Positions 1-9,583 of a stretch of 48,079 nt of DNA are shown one piece after another (position 1 is the stretch's first letter; every line of letters begins with the position of its first letter). The DNA is from Ferrovaceae bacterium (GTDB taxonomy: Bacteria > Pseudomonadota > Gammaproteobacteria > Burkholderiales > Ferrovaceae), in NCBI GenBank assembly GCA_027449685.1, contig DAIDLC010000012.1, positions 1 to 48,079 of the forward strand, read 5' to 3'. Both the position numbers and the translations under genes were made by a program. Below the pieces are notes generated by a model, which searched no databases, had not been told where the DNA came from, and worked only from the letters and a program-made list of their open reading frames with translations.

Positions 1-154
1 TGATGCGACGATAATCGTTCAGACCTGACCCCACCGCATCCATGCAGGCGTTGATCCGGTTATAGCGCGGGCGGCGTAGCCGTCCTGTGGTTTTATACTG
101 TGTTTTAAGGGCGGGACACGCCCGGTTCGCCTGTGAAGTGAGCGGTGCAGTCAT
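1..154 (-). CDS. Possible hypothetical protein, cut by the window edge
   Basis: An open frame on the minus strand starts at an ATG (154-152) and stays open for about 51 codons to the window edge, so the C-terminus is missing. The visible peptide is basic (a stretch LRRPRYNR near residue 26) and I recognise no domain. No clear ribosome binding site precedes the ATG. It is divergent from the copper-efflux operon. It could be the start of a real gene, an IS remnant or a chance frame. Confidence 0.25.
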   Translation of the reverse strand, partial: MTAPLTSQANRACPALKTQYKTTGRLRRPRYNRINACMDAVGSGLNDYRRI

Positions 155-199
155 GCCGCCAGCAGCAGGAACCCACCGAAGCGACTCAGGGGTGGCTCA

Positions 200-667
200 A
201 TGCCACGCCTGAGCGCAGTAGGAATCTCCGGCCTTCAGGCCAGGGAGGATGTCAAGAGCCGCCAAGCCTTCCGCTATTGGGTATCACTGATTGCCAGCAT
301 CCTGTTGGTGCTAGGGCAGTTGTCGGTGTCGGCGCACGCTTGCAGTTTCGCCAAGCAGGCTTTTGGGCATCACGCTTCCGCAATCGTTGCTTCAACCGGG
401 ATGCACTGTCAGGATAGGAACGACATGCATCCGCACCCGAGCAAGGATTCGACCTCGAAAGTCTGTCAGGACCACTGCGCTCAGCCAGCCCAATTAAGCC
501 ATACTACCGCCCTGGAAATGCCGGTATATGGCTTGGTGGCATGGTTTCCTAATCCTCGCCCAATCCTTGATACGCCAAAGCTCCAACCTGCGGGTTTTGA
601 TCGGCTAGCCGTATTGGCCGGTGGTTCTCCCCCGTTACGGATTCAGTACCAAATTTTCCGGATTTAA
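200..667 (+). CDS. Small exported Cys/His/Met-rich protein preceding the Cus operon
   Basis: The 155-residue product has a hydrophobic segment at about residues 26-46 ending in VSAHAC, which looks like a signal peptide or anchor. It is followed by a metal-ligand-rich stretch with MHCQ, MHPHP and CQDHC around residues 68-93. The C-terminus is the short aromatic/basic motif PPLRIQYQIFRI. Small proteins with this layout are common immediately upstream of cusC in betaproteobacteria; that comparison is from memory. The ATG at 200 follows an AGGGGTGG-like ribosome binding site. The next gene starts 78 bases downstream on the same strand, so an operon is likely. A periplasmic copper/silver-binding role is inference. 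Confidence 0.6.
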   Translation: MPRLSAVGISGLQAREDVKSRQAFRYWVSLIASILLVLGQLSVSAHACSFAKQAFGHHASAIVASTGMHCQDRNDMHPHPSKDSTSKVCQDHCAQPAQLSHTTALEMPVYGLVAWFPNPRPILDTPKLQPAGFDRLAVLAGGSPPLRIQYQIFRI

Positions 668-745
668 TGCTTTTCTCTAGATGTGTTGGCCGCGTCATGT
701 ATCGGCATGACGCGCTGCATCGTCATTTATTGGAGAAAACTTTTC

Positions 746-1996
746 ATGTCCTACCCCATGGTAATTGTCCCCGGGCGTCTCATTTTGGCCTTGCCTTTGC
801 TGTTATGGGCAACCGCTGCTCCGGCGCTCAGCTATAACGAGGCACTCCACCTGGCCGAAGCGCGTGCCTCGGAGCTGCAAGCACGCCAACATTCCGTGGC
901 TGCAGCCCGTGCAACCCAGCAATCTGCCGGCGAACTGCCAGACCCAAAACTTGTGATGGGAGTCGACAACATGCCCATCCAAGGTTCTCAAGCCTGGAAC
1001 ACTACGCGTGACTTCATGACCATGCAGCGCGTGGGGGTGATGCAGGAGGTCACCAACGGTGACAAGCGCACAGCGGCTCGTCGTCTGGCTGCTGCCGGCG
1101 TTGCCAAGGCGGACCAGGAGCTCACTTTCGAGCGATTGAATGTCCGTCGTCAAGCACAGCTCGCATGGCTCAGAGTGTTCTACGCCGAGCAACGGCGTAC
1201 CTTGTTGAAAACGCTGGACTCCGAAAACCGCTTGCAAGTCATCGCATCCGCATCACGACTGGCCGCTGCTCAGGGAAAAGCCAGCGAAAGCCTTCAGGCT
1301 CGGATGGCTGCCGCCACATTGGCTGACCGGCAAGATGGACTGATGCGCGACATTGCTGCTGCCCGTGCCGAGCTCGCGCGCTGGGTTGGGTCAGCCGCCC
1401 AGGAGCCGCTGACGGGTGATCCTCCAGTTTATGTCCCCAACTTGGAACATCTGCGCCATGACCTGGAGCGCCACCCAGACATCGCAGTATTCAACGCCCA
1501 GGAAGCATCAGCACAGGCCGAAGTGGCCATGGCGGAAGCAGCCAAACAGTCGGATTGGGGGGTCGAAGTGGATTATCAACATCGTGGGCCAGCCTTTGGT
1601 GACATGGTGTCGGTGCAATTCACCTTCGATTTGCCCGTGTTTTCCCGTACCCGTCAAAACCCCCAGATCGCTGCACGCCGTCAGGAGTTGGAGCGTGTGA
1701 GTGCACAGCGGGAAACCATGATTCGCCAGCATACGGTGGAACTGGAACGGCTGTGGGCAGAACAGATGGCACTGACCCGTCAAATCGAGCGCGTTGACAA
1801 GGAATGGCTGCCTCTGAATCAAGAAAAGCTCGCGTTGGCCCTGGCTGGCTACAAGGCGGGTAAAGAGCCACTTACGACGGTGCTGGAGGCGCGTAGAGAC
1901 CTGCTGGAAAACCACATGAAGCGCATCGATCTGCAAGAGCAGTGTTCGATTGCCGAAACGAACCTTCGGTATTTGTCCGAGGAGAACCAACCGTGA
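746..1996 (+). CDS. cusC: Outer-membrane efflux protein of a copper/silver RND system (CusC-like)
   Basis: A TolC-family outer-membrane channel of about 416 residues that would form the exit duct of the tripartite pump made by the next two genes. A signal peptide (hydrophobic residues about 10-27 ending in ATAAPALS) is followed by the long Ala/Gln/Arg-rich helices of this family, with two internal OEP-type halves. I chose the ATG at 746 because GGAGAAAA lies just upstream; an earlier in-frame start at 683 would add 21 residues before the signal peptide. The stop overlaps the GTG start of the adaptor by four bases, indicating translational coupling. It lacks an obvious lipobox, so it resembles CzcC/CusC-like TolC proteins of betaproteobacteria more than lipidated E. 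coli CusC. Confidence 0.85.
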   Translation: MSYPMVIVPGRLILALPLLLWATAAPALSYNEALHLAEARASELQARQHSVAAARATQQSAGELPDPKLVMGVDNMPIQGSQAWNTTRDFMTMQRVGVMQEVTNGDKRTAARRLAAAGVAKADQELTFERLNVRRQAQLAWLRVFYAEQRRTLLKTLDSENRLQVIASASRLAAAQGKASESLQARMAAATLADRQDGLMRDIAAARAELARWVGSAAQEPLTGDPPVYVPNLEHLRHDLERHPDIAVFNAQEASAQAEVAMAEAAKQSDWGVEVDYQHRGPAFGDMVSVQFTFDLPVFSRTRQNPQIAARRQELERVSAQRETMIRQHTVELERLWAEQMALTRQIERVDKEWLPLNQEKLALALAGYKAGKEPLTTVLEARRDLLENHMKRIDLQEQCSIAETNLRYLSEENQP

Positions 1997-3234
1997 ACAA
2001 AATGAGATTTTTTGGGTTACTCGGTGCCGGGGTGGGCTTGGCCCTGTTGGGAGCGATTGCAGGGTATACGCTGGTTCCTCGCACCACGCAGGCGCCCGTT
2101 GCCAATTCCAGCGCCAGCGCAAATGAACGACATGTATTGTACTGGTATGACCCCATGAAGCCAGACCAACATTTCGACAAACCTGGCAAATCGCCTTTCA
2201 TGGATATGGATCTGTTGCCCATGTATGGCGAGGAGAACAAGACCAAAACCAGTACCGGAGTGCGCATCGACCCACGCATGTTGCAAAATACGGGTGTGCG
2301 CAGTGCGCCGGTGGAGAAAGGGGTGCTGGAGCAGTCCATACTGGCCGTAGGCACGCTGACATTCAATGATCGTCTAGTGACAGTGGTCCAGGCTCGCACG
2401 GCGGGAATTGTTGAGCAAGTTCATTCCTGGGCACCCAACGACATCCTTCCTGCAGGTGCTTCCTTGGCAGAAGTGCGGGTACCGGAATGGTATGGAGCAC
2501 AGGAGGAGTATCTCGCCTTACGACAAGCCGGAGAGGCCGGTTTGAGCGCGGCAGCACGGATGCGCTTGCTGCAGTTGGGCATGACGCAAGCACAAGTGAC
2601 GCATTTGGAAAATTCTGGATCCCCCGAGGCGGTGGTGACGATTACCACACCCCAGGGTGGCGTTCTGCAGGAGTTGGGCGTGCGCTCCGGTATGACCATT
2701 GTGCCAGGACAAACCCTGGCGCGCCTCAACGGCCTTGGCAGTGTTTGGTTGGATGCTGAAGTGCCAGAAGCACAGGCTGGCAGTTTGACCATAGGGCAAA
2801 AGGTCCATGCCACCTTCACGAGTTGGCCGGGAGAAACCTTTACCGGCCAGGTCAACGCCTTGTTACCGGTTTTGGATCGCGATACGCGAACCATGCGGGT
2901 TCGCATCGAATGGCCCAATCCACAGGGTAAATTGCGTCCTGGCATGTATGCCCGGGTTGATGTGATGCAGACTCGAGCCATCCCGCAACTGCTGATTCCA
3001 ACAGAAGCCGTCATTGCCACCGGGCAACGCAGTGTCGTCATTCTGGCAGGCCATGGGGGGCATTTCACTCCGGTACAGGTGACTACTGGTCGGGAGAGCA
3101 ACGGCAAGACTGAAATTCTCTCGGGGTTGCACCCAGGCGAGCGGGTGGTGGTGTCGGGTCAATTCATGATTGATTCCGAGGCAAGCCTCAAGGGCGTGCT
3201 GGAGCGTATGGAAAAAGCGGAGACTCCCCAATGA
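1993..3234 (+). CDS. cusB: RND periplasmic adaptor with N-terminal heavy-metal-binding domain (CusB-like)
   Basis: Membrane-fusion protein linking the inner-membrane pump to the outer-membrane channel. A single N-terminal membrane segment (about residues 5-25) is followed by a compact heavy-metal-binding domain containing [18 protein letters not shown] and several Met residues, typical of Cu/Ag adaptors. Barrel-sandwich and beta-barrel domains follow ([25 protein letters not shown]). The start is taken as GTG at 1993: GAGGAG lies about ten bases upstream and the codon overlaps the cusC stop as GTGA. An open frame extends upstream to 1942 but lies inside cusC. The stop overlaps the cusA ATG as ATGA. 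The Met-rich domain argues for monovalent copper or silver; substrate is inferred. Confidence 0.9.
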   Translation: MNKMRFFGLLGAGVGLALLGAIAGYTLVPRTTQAPVANSSASANERHVLYWYDPMKPDQHFDKPGKSPFMDMDLLPMYGEENKTKTSTGVRIDPRMLQNTGVRSAPVEKGVLEQSILAVGTLTFNDRLVTVVQARTAGIVEQVHSWAPNDILPAGASLAEVRVPEWYGAQEEYLALRQAGEAGLSAAARMRLLQLGMTQAQVTHLENSGSPEAVVTITTPQGGVLQELGVRSGMTIVPGQTLARLNGLGSVWLDAEVPEAQAGSLTIGQKVHATFTSWPGETFTGQVNALLPVLDRDTRTMRVRIEWPNPQGKLRPGMYARVDVMQTRAIPQLLIPTEAVIATGQRSVVILAGHGGHFTPVQVTTGRESNGKTEILSGLHPGERVVVSGQFMIDSEASLKGVLERMEKAETPQ

Positions 3235-6200
3235 TTGCGCAGATCATCCGCTGGTCCGTCGGCAACCGTTTTTTGGTTTTGTTGGCTACGCTATTTCTCA
3301 CTGCCTGGGGCATCTGGGCAGTACGCACCACGCCCGTGGATGCGCTGCCCGATCTTTCGGACGTGCAAGTCATCATTCGCACTTCCTGGCCTGGTCAGGC
3401 GCCGCAAATCATCGAAGATCAAGTCACTTACCCGCTGGCTACTACCATGCTGTCGGTTCCAGGCGCCAAGACCGTTCGAGGGTATTCGTTTTTGGGAGAC
3501 TCATTCGTCTACGTGTTGTTTGAAGACGGCACTGACTTGTATTGGGCGCGCTCGCGCGTGCTGGAATATCTCAATCAGGTGCAAGGCCGGTTGCCTCCAG
3601 GCGCACGTTCGGCTTTGGGGCCGGACGCCACGGGGGTGGGATGGATTTACGAATATGCCCTGGTGGATCGAAGTGGACGCCATGATTTGGCCGAACTGCG
3701 GTCCCTACAGGACTGGTTTCTCAAGTATGAGTTGAAAACCGTGGCCAATGTTGCTGAAGTGGCTTCGGTGGGCGGCATGGTGCGCGAATATCAAGTGGTG
3801 CCAGACCCCGTCAAGCTCGCGGCCTATCGTATTACCCCGGAGCAGATCGAGCAGGCCTTGCGCAATGGCAACCAAGAGGCTGGTGGAGCCGTGGTGGAAC
3901 AGGGGGAAGCGGAATACATGGTGCGGGCTACGGGCTATCTCAAGTCGTTGGATGATTTTCGCAACATTCCGCTGGCAACCTTCCGTTCTGGCGTGCCGGT
4001 GCGCTTGGGAGATGTGGCCAGAATTCAGCTCGGTCCGGAAATGCGGCGGGGCATCGCCGAATTGGATGGGCAAGGGGAAGTGGCAGGCGGCGTGGTGATT
4101 TTACGTTCTGGAAAAAATGCGCGGGAAGCCATCGCAGCCGTCAAAACAAAGCTGGAAACTTTGCAAACAAGCCTGCCATCCGGCGTAGAAATTGTGCCCA
4201 CCTACGATCGCAGTCAACTCATTGATCGCGCCGTGGACCATCTGGAGCATAAACTGATTGAAGAGTTCATCGTTGTGGCACTGGTTTGCGGGCTGTTTCT
4301 TTGGCATTTGCGTTCCGCCCTGGTGGCGATTATCTCGCTACCCCTGGGGGTACTGACCGCGTTTATTCTCATGCGCCATCAGGGCATCAATGCCAACATC
4401 ATGTCTTTGGGCGGAATCGCCATTGCAGTGGGCGCCATGGTGGACGCGGCCGTCGTCATGATTGAAAACGCCCACAAGAAAATCGAGGGTTGGCATGCAC
4501 TGCATCCGGAACAGCGCCTGGATGACCAAACGCGCTGGCAGTTGGTGACGGATGCGGCAGTGGAGGTGGGCCCGGCACTCTTTTTTAGCCTGATCATCAT
4601 CACCTTGTCGTTTCTACCGGTCTTTACCCTCGAAGCCCAAGAAGGACGTTTGTTTGCCCCACTGGCCTTCACTAAAAGCTACGCCATGGCTGGCGCTGCG
4701 GTCCTGGCTGTCACCTTGATCCCCGTCCTGATGGGTTACTGGATTCGAGGGCGAATCCCCAGTGAACAGGCAAATCCCATCAACCGATGGCTGATTGCAG
4801 GATATCGTCCCTTGCTCGAAGCAGTCCTGGACCACCCCGGGAGAACCCTGTTCATCGCATTGCTGGTGCTGATGAGTACGGCCTGGCCACTCACTCACCT
4901 TGGTGGGGAATTTCTACCCCCCATGGACGAAGGCGATGTCTTGTACATGCCGTCGGCGTTGCCCGGATTATCCGCGGGGAAAGCCTCCGAGCTGCTGCAA
5001 CAAACGGATCGCCTCATCAAAACCGTGCCAGAAGTGGCGCGGGTCTTCGGTAAGGCGGGTCGCGCCGAAACGGCTACCGATCCTGCACCCCTGGAAATGT
5101 TCGAAACCACGATTCAGTTCAAACCCAGGGACCAATGGCGTCCTGCAATGACCCCCGAAAAACTGGTGGCCGAACTGGATCGGGTGGTGCGTGTTCCGGG
5201 GCTCTCCAACATATGGGTGCCGCCAATCCGAAACCGGATCGACATGTTGGCCACTGGCATTAAAAGTCCGATTGGTATAAAAATTTCTGGCCCCGATCTG
5301 GCTGCCATCGAAGCAATGGCAACCGCTGTGGAGAAAGCGGCAAAAACGGTCCCCGGCGTATCTTCAGCCTTTGCCGAACGGGTAAGCGGAGGCCGCTACA
5401 TCACGGTGGATATTGATCGGGCTGCAGCAGCACGATATGGGCTTAACATTGGCGATGTGCAAGCAAGCATCTCCACATTGATCGGCGGCGAGGCGATTGG
5501 CGCAACTGTGGAGGGCACGGCCCGTTATCCCATCAATCTGCGCTACCCCCGGGATGACCGAAATACTCTGGAGCGCTTGCAGCAGCTTTCGCTTGTGACC
5601 CCAGCAGGGGCTTGGATCACCTTGGGAACCGTGGCTCATTTGCGCTATGCTGACGGCCCTCCCATGCTGCGAAGTGAAAATGCCCGGCTTGCAAGTTGGG
5701 TCTATGTGGACGTTCGTGGTCGTGATTTGGCTTCCGTCGCGCAAGATTTGCGTCAAGCTGTATCGCGTCAGGTCAGTTTGATCCCTGGCGTTAGCGTGAC
5801 CTATTCTGGTCAGTTCGAATATATGGAGCGGGCCAACGCACGGCTCAAGGTGGTCGTTCCGGCTACGCTGCTGACAATTTTCGTATTACTCTACCTGACC
5901 TTTCGACGTGCAGATGAAGCAATATTGATCATGGGCACGCTGCCCTTTGCGCTGACTGGTGGCGTTTGGTTGCTATACGCTTTGCAGTACAATCTGTCGA
6001 TTGCCACTGGTGTTGGATTCATTGCACTGGCCGGGGTTTCCTCCGAATTCGGCGTGGTGATGCTGATCTATTTGCGCCAAGCGCTAGAACGCCGGCTTCA
6101 AGCTGGCGTTTCTCTAACGCCCGAACTGCTCTTGGAGGCTATCCGGGAAGGTGCTGTGCTGCGGGTGCGCCCCAAGGCAATGACCGTTGCCGTCATCTTG

Positions 6201-6413
6201 GCTGGGCTGATGCCGATCCTGTGGGGCAGCGGTACGGGTTCTGAAATCATGAGCCGGATTGCAGCCCCCATGGTGGGTGGCATGCTCACAGCTCCGCTGT
6301 TATCCATGTTCATTCTCCCTGCAGCCTATCTTCTGTTGCGGCAACCACACGGGAATTTTCTGCGCCATTCAGCCACTCGCACGACTTCAAACGCTGCAGG
6401 GGTATCCTCGTGA
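3231..6413 (+). CDS. cusA: Heavy-metal RND efflux pump, copper/silver type (CusA-like)
   Basis: A 1060-residue inner-membrane RND transporter of normal family length with the expected twelve membrane segments in two repeats. The TM4 region reads [18 protein letters not shown], the signature associated with Cu(I)/Ag(I) HME-RND pumps. The periplasmic part carries [14 protein letters not shown] and [15 protein letters not shown], which hold the conserved methionines known from E. coli CusA. The start ATG overlaps the cusB stop. It is the last gene of the rightward operon; the next gene downstream is convergent. It should take metal from the periplasm and from the adaptor and expel it through CusC using the proton gradient. 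No adjacent regulator (cusRS or cueR) is visible in the window. Confidence 0.93.
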   Translation: MIAQIIRWSVGNRFLVLLATLFLTAWGIWAVRTTPVDALPDLSDVQVIIRTSWPGQAPQIIEDQVTYPLATTMLSVPGAKTVRGYSFLGDSFVYVLFEDGTDLYWARSRVLEYLNQVQGRLPPGARSALGPDATGVGWIYEYALVDRSGRHDLAELRSLQDWFLKYELKTVANVAEVASVGGMVREYQVVPDPVKLAAYRITPEQIEQALRNGNQEAGGAVVEQGEAEYMVRATGYLKSLDDFRNIPLATFRSGVPVRLGDVARIQLGPEMRRGIAELDGQGEVAGGVVILRSGKNAREAIAAVKTKLETLQTSLPSGVEIVPTYDRSQLIDRAVDHLEHKLIEEFIVVALVCGLFLWHLRSALVAIISLPLGVLTAFILMRHQGINANIMSLGGIAIAVGAMVDAAVVMIENAHKKIEGWHALHPEQRLDDQTRWQLVTDAAVEVGPALFFSLIIITLSFLPVFTLEAQEGRLFAPLAFTKSYAMAGAAVLAVTLIPVLMGYWIRGRIPSEQANPINRWLIAGYRPLLEAVLDHPGRTLFIALLVLMSTAWPLTHLGGEFLPPMDEGDVLYMPSALPGLSAGKASELLQQTDRLIKTVPEVARVFGKAGRAETATDPAPLEMFETTIQFKPRDQWRPAMTPEKLVAELDRVVRVPGLSNIWVPPIRNRIDMLATGIKSPIGIKISGPDLAAIEAMATAVEKAAKTVPGVSSAFAERVSGGRYITVDIDRAAAARYGLNIGDVQASISTLIGGEAIGATVEGTARYPINLRYPRDDRNTLERLQQLSLVTPAGAWITLGTVAHLRYADGPPMLRSENARLASWVYVDVRGRDLASVAQDLRQAVSRQVSLIPGVSVTYSGQFEYMERANARLKVVVPATLLTIFVLLYLTFRRADEAILIMGTLPFALTGGVWLLYALQYNLSIATGVGFIALAGVSSEFGVVMLIYLRQALERRLQAGVSLTPELLLEAIREGAVLRVRPKAMTVAVILAGLMPILWGSGTGSEIMSRIAAPMVGGMLTAPLLSMFILPAAYLLLRQPHGNFLRHSATRTTSNAAGVSS

Positions 6414-6484
6414 ACGTTTCTTCATGCACGTCAGGCAGCATTGGTCCTGTTCGCTTCGGCTAACTGATTTTGGCGCCGGCAGGT

Positions 6485-6868
6485 TCATGCTCGGAGGAAG
6501 AGTGTCATGAGAGGCTCTGCGCCAACCTGACGGCTCCAATGACCGTGAATGGAAGAATCGAAGATCGCTCCTTCGGGCAGCAGGTCGGCAGAGTAAAAGT
6601 GCTGGCCTGCCTTGAAAATTTGTGACGACCCATCTTGCAGGCCAATCTCCATCTCGCCTGCCAGGATGAAGACAAACTGAGGGATCGTCGTGCAGTGGAA
6701 GGAGCTTCGAAAACCCACTGGACTGTAACGCAATTGGTAGCCCGACGCGGGTTGTAACTTGGAGAGCATGGCCTGCGGGGTGCCTTCGGTGAGTTCGATC
6801 GTCTCGGTGCGAAATTGCGATCGACCCTGGCTGTTTGTATACAGGATGATTTTGGTGAACATTGGCAT
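6485..6868 (-). CDS. Small cupin-domain protein
   Basis: A product of about 127 residues with a single cupin barrel. The first half has SSFHCTTIPQFVFILAGEMEIGLQDG, resembling cupin motif 1 with a reduced ligand set (one His, Gln and Glu). The second half has FKAGQHFYSADL followed by GHWSRQVG. I start it at the ATG at 6868; the frame is open further upstream but overlaps the preceding gene. An ATG two codons later (6862) is equally possible. It lies last in the leftward efflux operon, 45 bases after the GlcG-like gene. Ligand and reaction are unknown; cupins of this size are often small-molecule binders or dioxygenase relatives. Confidence 0.7.
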   Translation of the reverse strand: MPMFTKIILYTNSQGRSQFRTETIELTEGTPQAMLSKLQPASGYQLRYSPVGFRSSFHCTTIPQFVFILAGEMEIGLQDGSSQIFKAGQHFYSADLLPEGAIFDSSIHGHWSRQVGAEPLMTLFLRA

Positions 6869-6912
6869 AGCAGTCTCGAATACGGAAAGTTCGGCTAATC
6901 GGGTATGGCCGG

Positions 6913-7428
6913 CTAGCGTAGAGCCTCGACCATGGCTTTGCATACCACTTCATCCTGTGATCCGGTGCCACCAGAACAGCCCACACCGCCGATGATCTGT
7001 CCCTGGGCAATGATGGGAATGCCACCGCGCAAGGCGATGACGGCATCGAGGGTGAGAATCGACAGGGCATGATCCTGGTTCAGACCTTTCTCGAAGGCCT
7101 TGGTTTCCCGTCTGTACTGGACTGCGGCTCGGGCTTTATGCTCGGAAATGGCGATGGATGCCAATTGGGCCCCATCCATGCGGTTGAAAGCCACTAGATT
7201 GCCGCCCGAATCCACCACGGCCAGATCAAGTTTCCAATTCCGTTTTTGGGCTTCGAGCACTCCACTGGCAAGGGCAGCATTAGCTCTTTCCAGAGAAATC
7301 GGTGGGCCATAGGGGATATCGTAGGGCATGGATTCTGGGACGAAATCGGCCGTGGGGGCAGGCACTCCATCGGCAGCAGAGGCAAGCAGGCAGGTGGTTA
7401 GCAGGCAGGTGGCAAGGGTGGTTTTCAT
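6913..7428 (-). CDS. Exported GlcG/HbpS (DUF336) family protein
   Basis: A 171-residue protein with an N-terminal signal peptide (MKTTLATCLLTTCLLASAADG) and a full GlcG/HbpS-like domain. Family hallmarks visible are LAVVDSGGNLVAFNRMDGA, SEHKARAAVQYRRET, ALRGGIPI and IIGGVGCSGGTGSQDE. Members bind haem in HbpS-type sensors or accompany glycolate and dehydratase genes; here export suggests a periplasmic ligand-binding role. It follows the GntR regulator with a 65-base gap and precedes the cupin gene on the same strand, so it is probably part of the efflux transcript. Whether it binds haem cannot be told from sequence. Confidence 0.8.
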   Translation of the reverse strand: MKTTLATCLLTTCLLASAADGVPAPTADFVPESMPYDIPYGPPISLERANAALASGVLEAQKRNWKLDLAVVDSGGNLVAFNRMDGAQLASIAISEHKARAAVQYRRETKAFEKGLNQDHALSILTLDAVIALRGGIPIIAQGQIIGGVGCSGGTGSQDEVVCKAMVEALR

Positions 7429-7493
7429 GGGGCTCTCTCTTCGTTAAACGGTTTGAGCATCATAATCCCGCAGGCTTTCCCGGAAAATCCTGT

Positions 7494-8162
7494 TCAATTG
7501 GGATGCATCGGGTTTCTGGTTTGGGTCTGAAGGCCAATTTCAGCAGCCGTGTGTTCCATGAACTGACGCAACAGCAAACCGGCTTGTTGGCCGTCCTGCG
7601 CCTCCAGGGCGGCCAGGATGGGTTCATGGGCGCGGGCAAAGCGAGACAGCTGGTGCCGCAGATGCAGCGCGGCAAAGGGCAATCCGGCACGGGTTTGCAA
7701 GCGCTCCCAGGTGTCCAGAAACAGACCGTTGCCAGAATGCTGCACGATGAGACGGTGAAAATTCAGGGCATGGCGCGTGTAACGCGCCACTTTTTGATCC
7801 TGAGCGGTTTCGAGCAGCGCCTCCAGCTCGCGGCGCAACTGCCCCAAAACCGATTTCTTCAGGGGCACGCAGAGTTCGGCCGCGCGTTGTTCCAGAATGG
7901 CGCGCAGGGCATAGGCTTCCAGCATTTCCTGGGGGTTGGGCGTGCGGACTCGCGTGCCCCGATAGCGTTGGCTATCCACCACGCCAATAGCTTCCAGTTC
8001 GCGCAGGGCTTCGCGAATGGGGCTTTGGCTCACCCCGAATTCGGCGGCCAGATCCAGCTCGATCAGGCGGTAGCCGGGGGCATAGGTGCCCTCCAGGATA
8101 CGCGACAGGAGCTGCTCGCGAATTGGATCGCGCAAACAGCGCCGGGGCACAGAGTGGGTCAT
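7494..8162 (-). CDS. GntR-family transcriptional regulator, FCD (FadR-like) subfamily
   Basis: A 222-residue regulator. Residues 10-75 form the winged helix-turn-helix: LRDPIREQLLSRILEGTYAPG, then VSQSPIREALRELEAIGVV. The C-terminal all-helical FCD effector domain carries His residues suited to metal or ligand binding (HALNFHRLIVQHSGN, HEPILAAL, HTAAEIG). Its start overlaps the stop of the outer-membrane factor gene as ATGA, so it is co-transcribed with the pump it most likely controls. A pair of TTATCGAT direct repeats just before the first gene of this operon is a candidate operator. The effector is unknown. Confidence 0.85.
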   Translation of the reverse strand: MTHSVPRRCLRDPIREQLLSRILEGTYAPGYRLIELDLAAEFGVSQSPIREALRELEAIGVVDSQRYRGTRVRTPNPQEMLEAYALRAILEQRAAELCVPLKKSVLGQLRRELEALLETAQDQKVARYTRHALNFHRLIVQHSGNGLFLDTWERLQTRAGLPFAALHLRHQLSRFARAHEPILAALEAQDGQQAGLLLRQFMEHTAAEIGLQTQTRNPMHPN

Positions 8163-9583
8163 TGCCAGCCACCCCCCAGCGCCTTGATCAGTAATAAGCT
8201 GGCGGATAACGAACGCAGCTGCAGTTGCACCCGGAGGATCTGTTGTTGAGCCACGGTGCGCTCAAAGGGCAGGGTATCCAGCGCGCTGGTCAAGCCTGTC
8301 TGGGCTCGTAATTGCGCTTGTTGCTGGGCTAGTTGGGCGGCCTGCTCGGCAGCGCGAAGATGCTCCAGTTCGCGCGATTGCTCATCCAGTGCCGTCAGTT
8401 GATCCTCGACTTCGCGCCAGGCAGTGAGCACCGTCTGACGGTATCGCGCCACGCTTTCGTCCCATTGGGCACGAGCCAGGTCGTTGGCGGCGGCGATCTG
8501 TCCCCCGTTGAAAAGCGGCAGGGTCATGCTGGGGCCGTAGGACCAGATGCGATTAGGCGCAATGCCCAACGGCCCGTAGCCGGTATTGCCGTAGCCAAAT
8601 CCGCCGGTAAGGTTGAACTGGGGAAACCAGGCGCTTTTGGCAACCCCCAGGGCGGCATTGGCGGCCTGCAGATGCTGCTCGGCACTGACAATGTCCGGGC
8701 GTCTGGTGAGGAGCGTGGAGGGCAACCCGGGTTGGGGGCGAAGTGCGGCGGGAAGCTCCTGGAAATGGGAGTCGGGCGACAGTTGAAATTGATCTGGGTT
8801 CGCTCCAGTCAGGAGCGCCAGTGCGTGGACCAGTTGGCGTCGTTGTAACTGCAATTCATGCAGTTGTGCCTGGGCCGACTGCCAGTTCAAATCGGCTTGG
8901 GCCTGTTCGGGCAAAGCAGCCTCTTCCCCCTCACGTAATTGGCTGACGTATTGGCGATTGGTGGTCCAATTGTCCAGCAATCGCTGGGTCTGGGCCAGTT
9001 CCAGGTCCAGCGCACGGATGGCCTCATAATCCAGGGCGATGTCTGTTTGTACCGAGAGCCTCAGGGCGGCCAGGTCGGCGGCGCTGGCCTGCGTCAGGGC
9101 ATCGGCCTGGCGCGCGGCGTTGCGCAGTCCTCCCCACAAGTCGAGCTCATAATTGAGCTGCAACTGCACCTGATTGGTCTGATAGGCTGGAAACTGCTGC
9201 ACCGGAAAAACCGAGGTGTGTTCGGAAATCTGCGTGACCTGGTGGGTGGCTTGGGCATTGACCATGGGCCACAGGTTGGCCCATTGGGCCTGGGCCAGTG
9301 CCCGTCCTTGTTGCAGACGGGCCAGGGCAGCCTGAAGGTCCTGATTGGCGTTTTGGGCTTGCTGTTCCAAATGGTCCAGGATGGGGTCGTGCAAGGCTTG
9401 CCACCACGGGGGAGAGGGTTGGCTGGTGGGAAATGGCACCCAGTCCAGGCCCGTGCTGGATTCCTGATAGTGCGTGGCGGTCGGGACCTCGGGACGTTGA
9501 TACTGGGGTGCCAGAGAACAACTCTCCAGAATCAGCATCAGCCCCAGTGAAAGGGTACGACGCAGTAGTGTCGCGGTTTTCAT
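8159..9583 (-). CDS. NodT-type outer-membrane efflux lipoprotein
   Basis: A 474-residue outer-membrane factor of the NodT/OprM group. The N-terminus (LSLGLMLILESCSLAPQYQRP) has a lipobox-like ESC followed by the APxYxRP motif typical of lipidated factors, so it is probably an outer-membrane lipoprotein. Two OEP repeats follow, with RRPDIVSAEQHLQAANAALGVAKSAWFPQFNLTG as the conserved centre of the second half. It overlaps its neighbours by four bases on each side (ATGA at 9580-9583 and 8159-8162). It forms the exit channel for the RND pump and adaptor encoded upstream. Confidence 0.88.
   Translation of the reverse strand: MKTATLLRRTLSLGLMLILESCSLAPQYQRPEVPTATHYQESSTGLDWVPFPTSQPSPPWWQALHDPILDHLEQQAQNANQDLQAALARLQQGRALAQAQWANLWPMVNAQATHQVTQISEHTSVFPVQQFPAYQTNQVQLQLNYELDLWGGLRNAARQADALTQASAADLAALRLSVQTDIALDYEAIRALDLELAQTQRLLDNWTTNRQYVSQLREGEEAALPEQAQADLNWQSAQAQLHELQLQRRQLVHALALLTGANPDQFQLSPDSHFQELPAALRPQPGLPSTLLTRRPDIVSAEQHLQAANAALGVAKSAWFPQFNLTGGFGYGNTGYGPLGIAPNRIWSYGPSMTLPLFNGGQIAAANDLARAQWDESVARYRQTVLTAWREVEDQLTALDEQSRELEHLRAAEQAAQLAQQQAQLRAQTGLTSALDTLPFERTVAQQQILRVQLQLRSLSASLLLIKALGGGWQ

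Noticed and set aside
803-1237. Long open frame opposite cusC
   Set aside because: It lies wholly antisense to a gene with clear family features, has no family match by eye and no ribosome binding site; high-GC codon bias creates such shadows.
7302-8249. 315-codon open frame on the plus strand
   Set aside because: It spans antisense parts of three well-supported genes (GlcG-like, GntR and outer-membrane factor) and has no domain.
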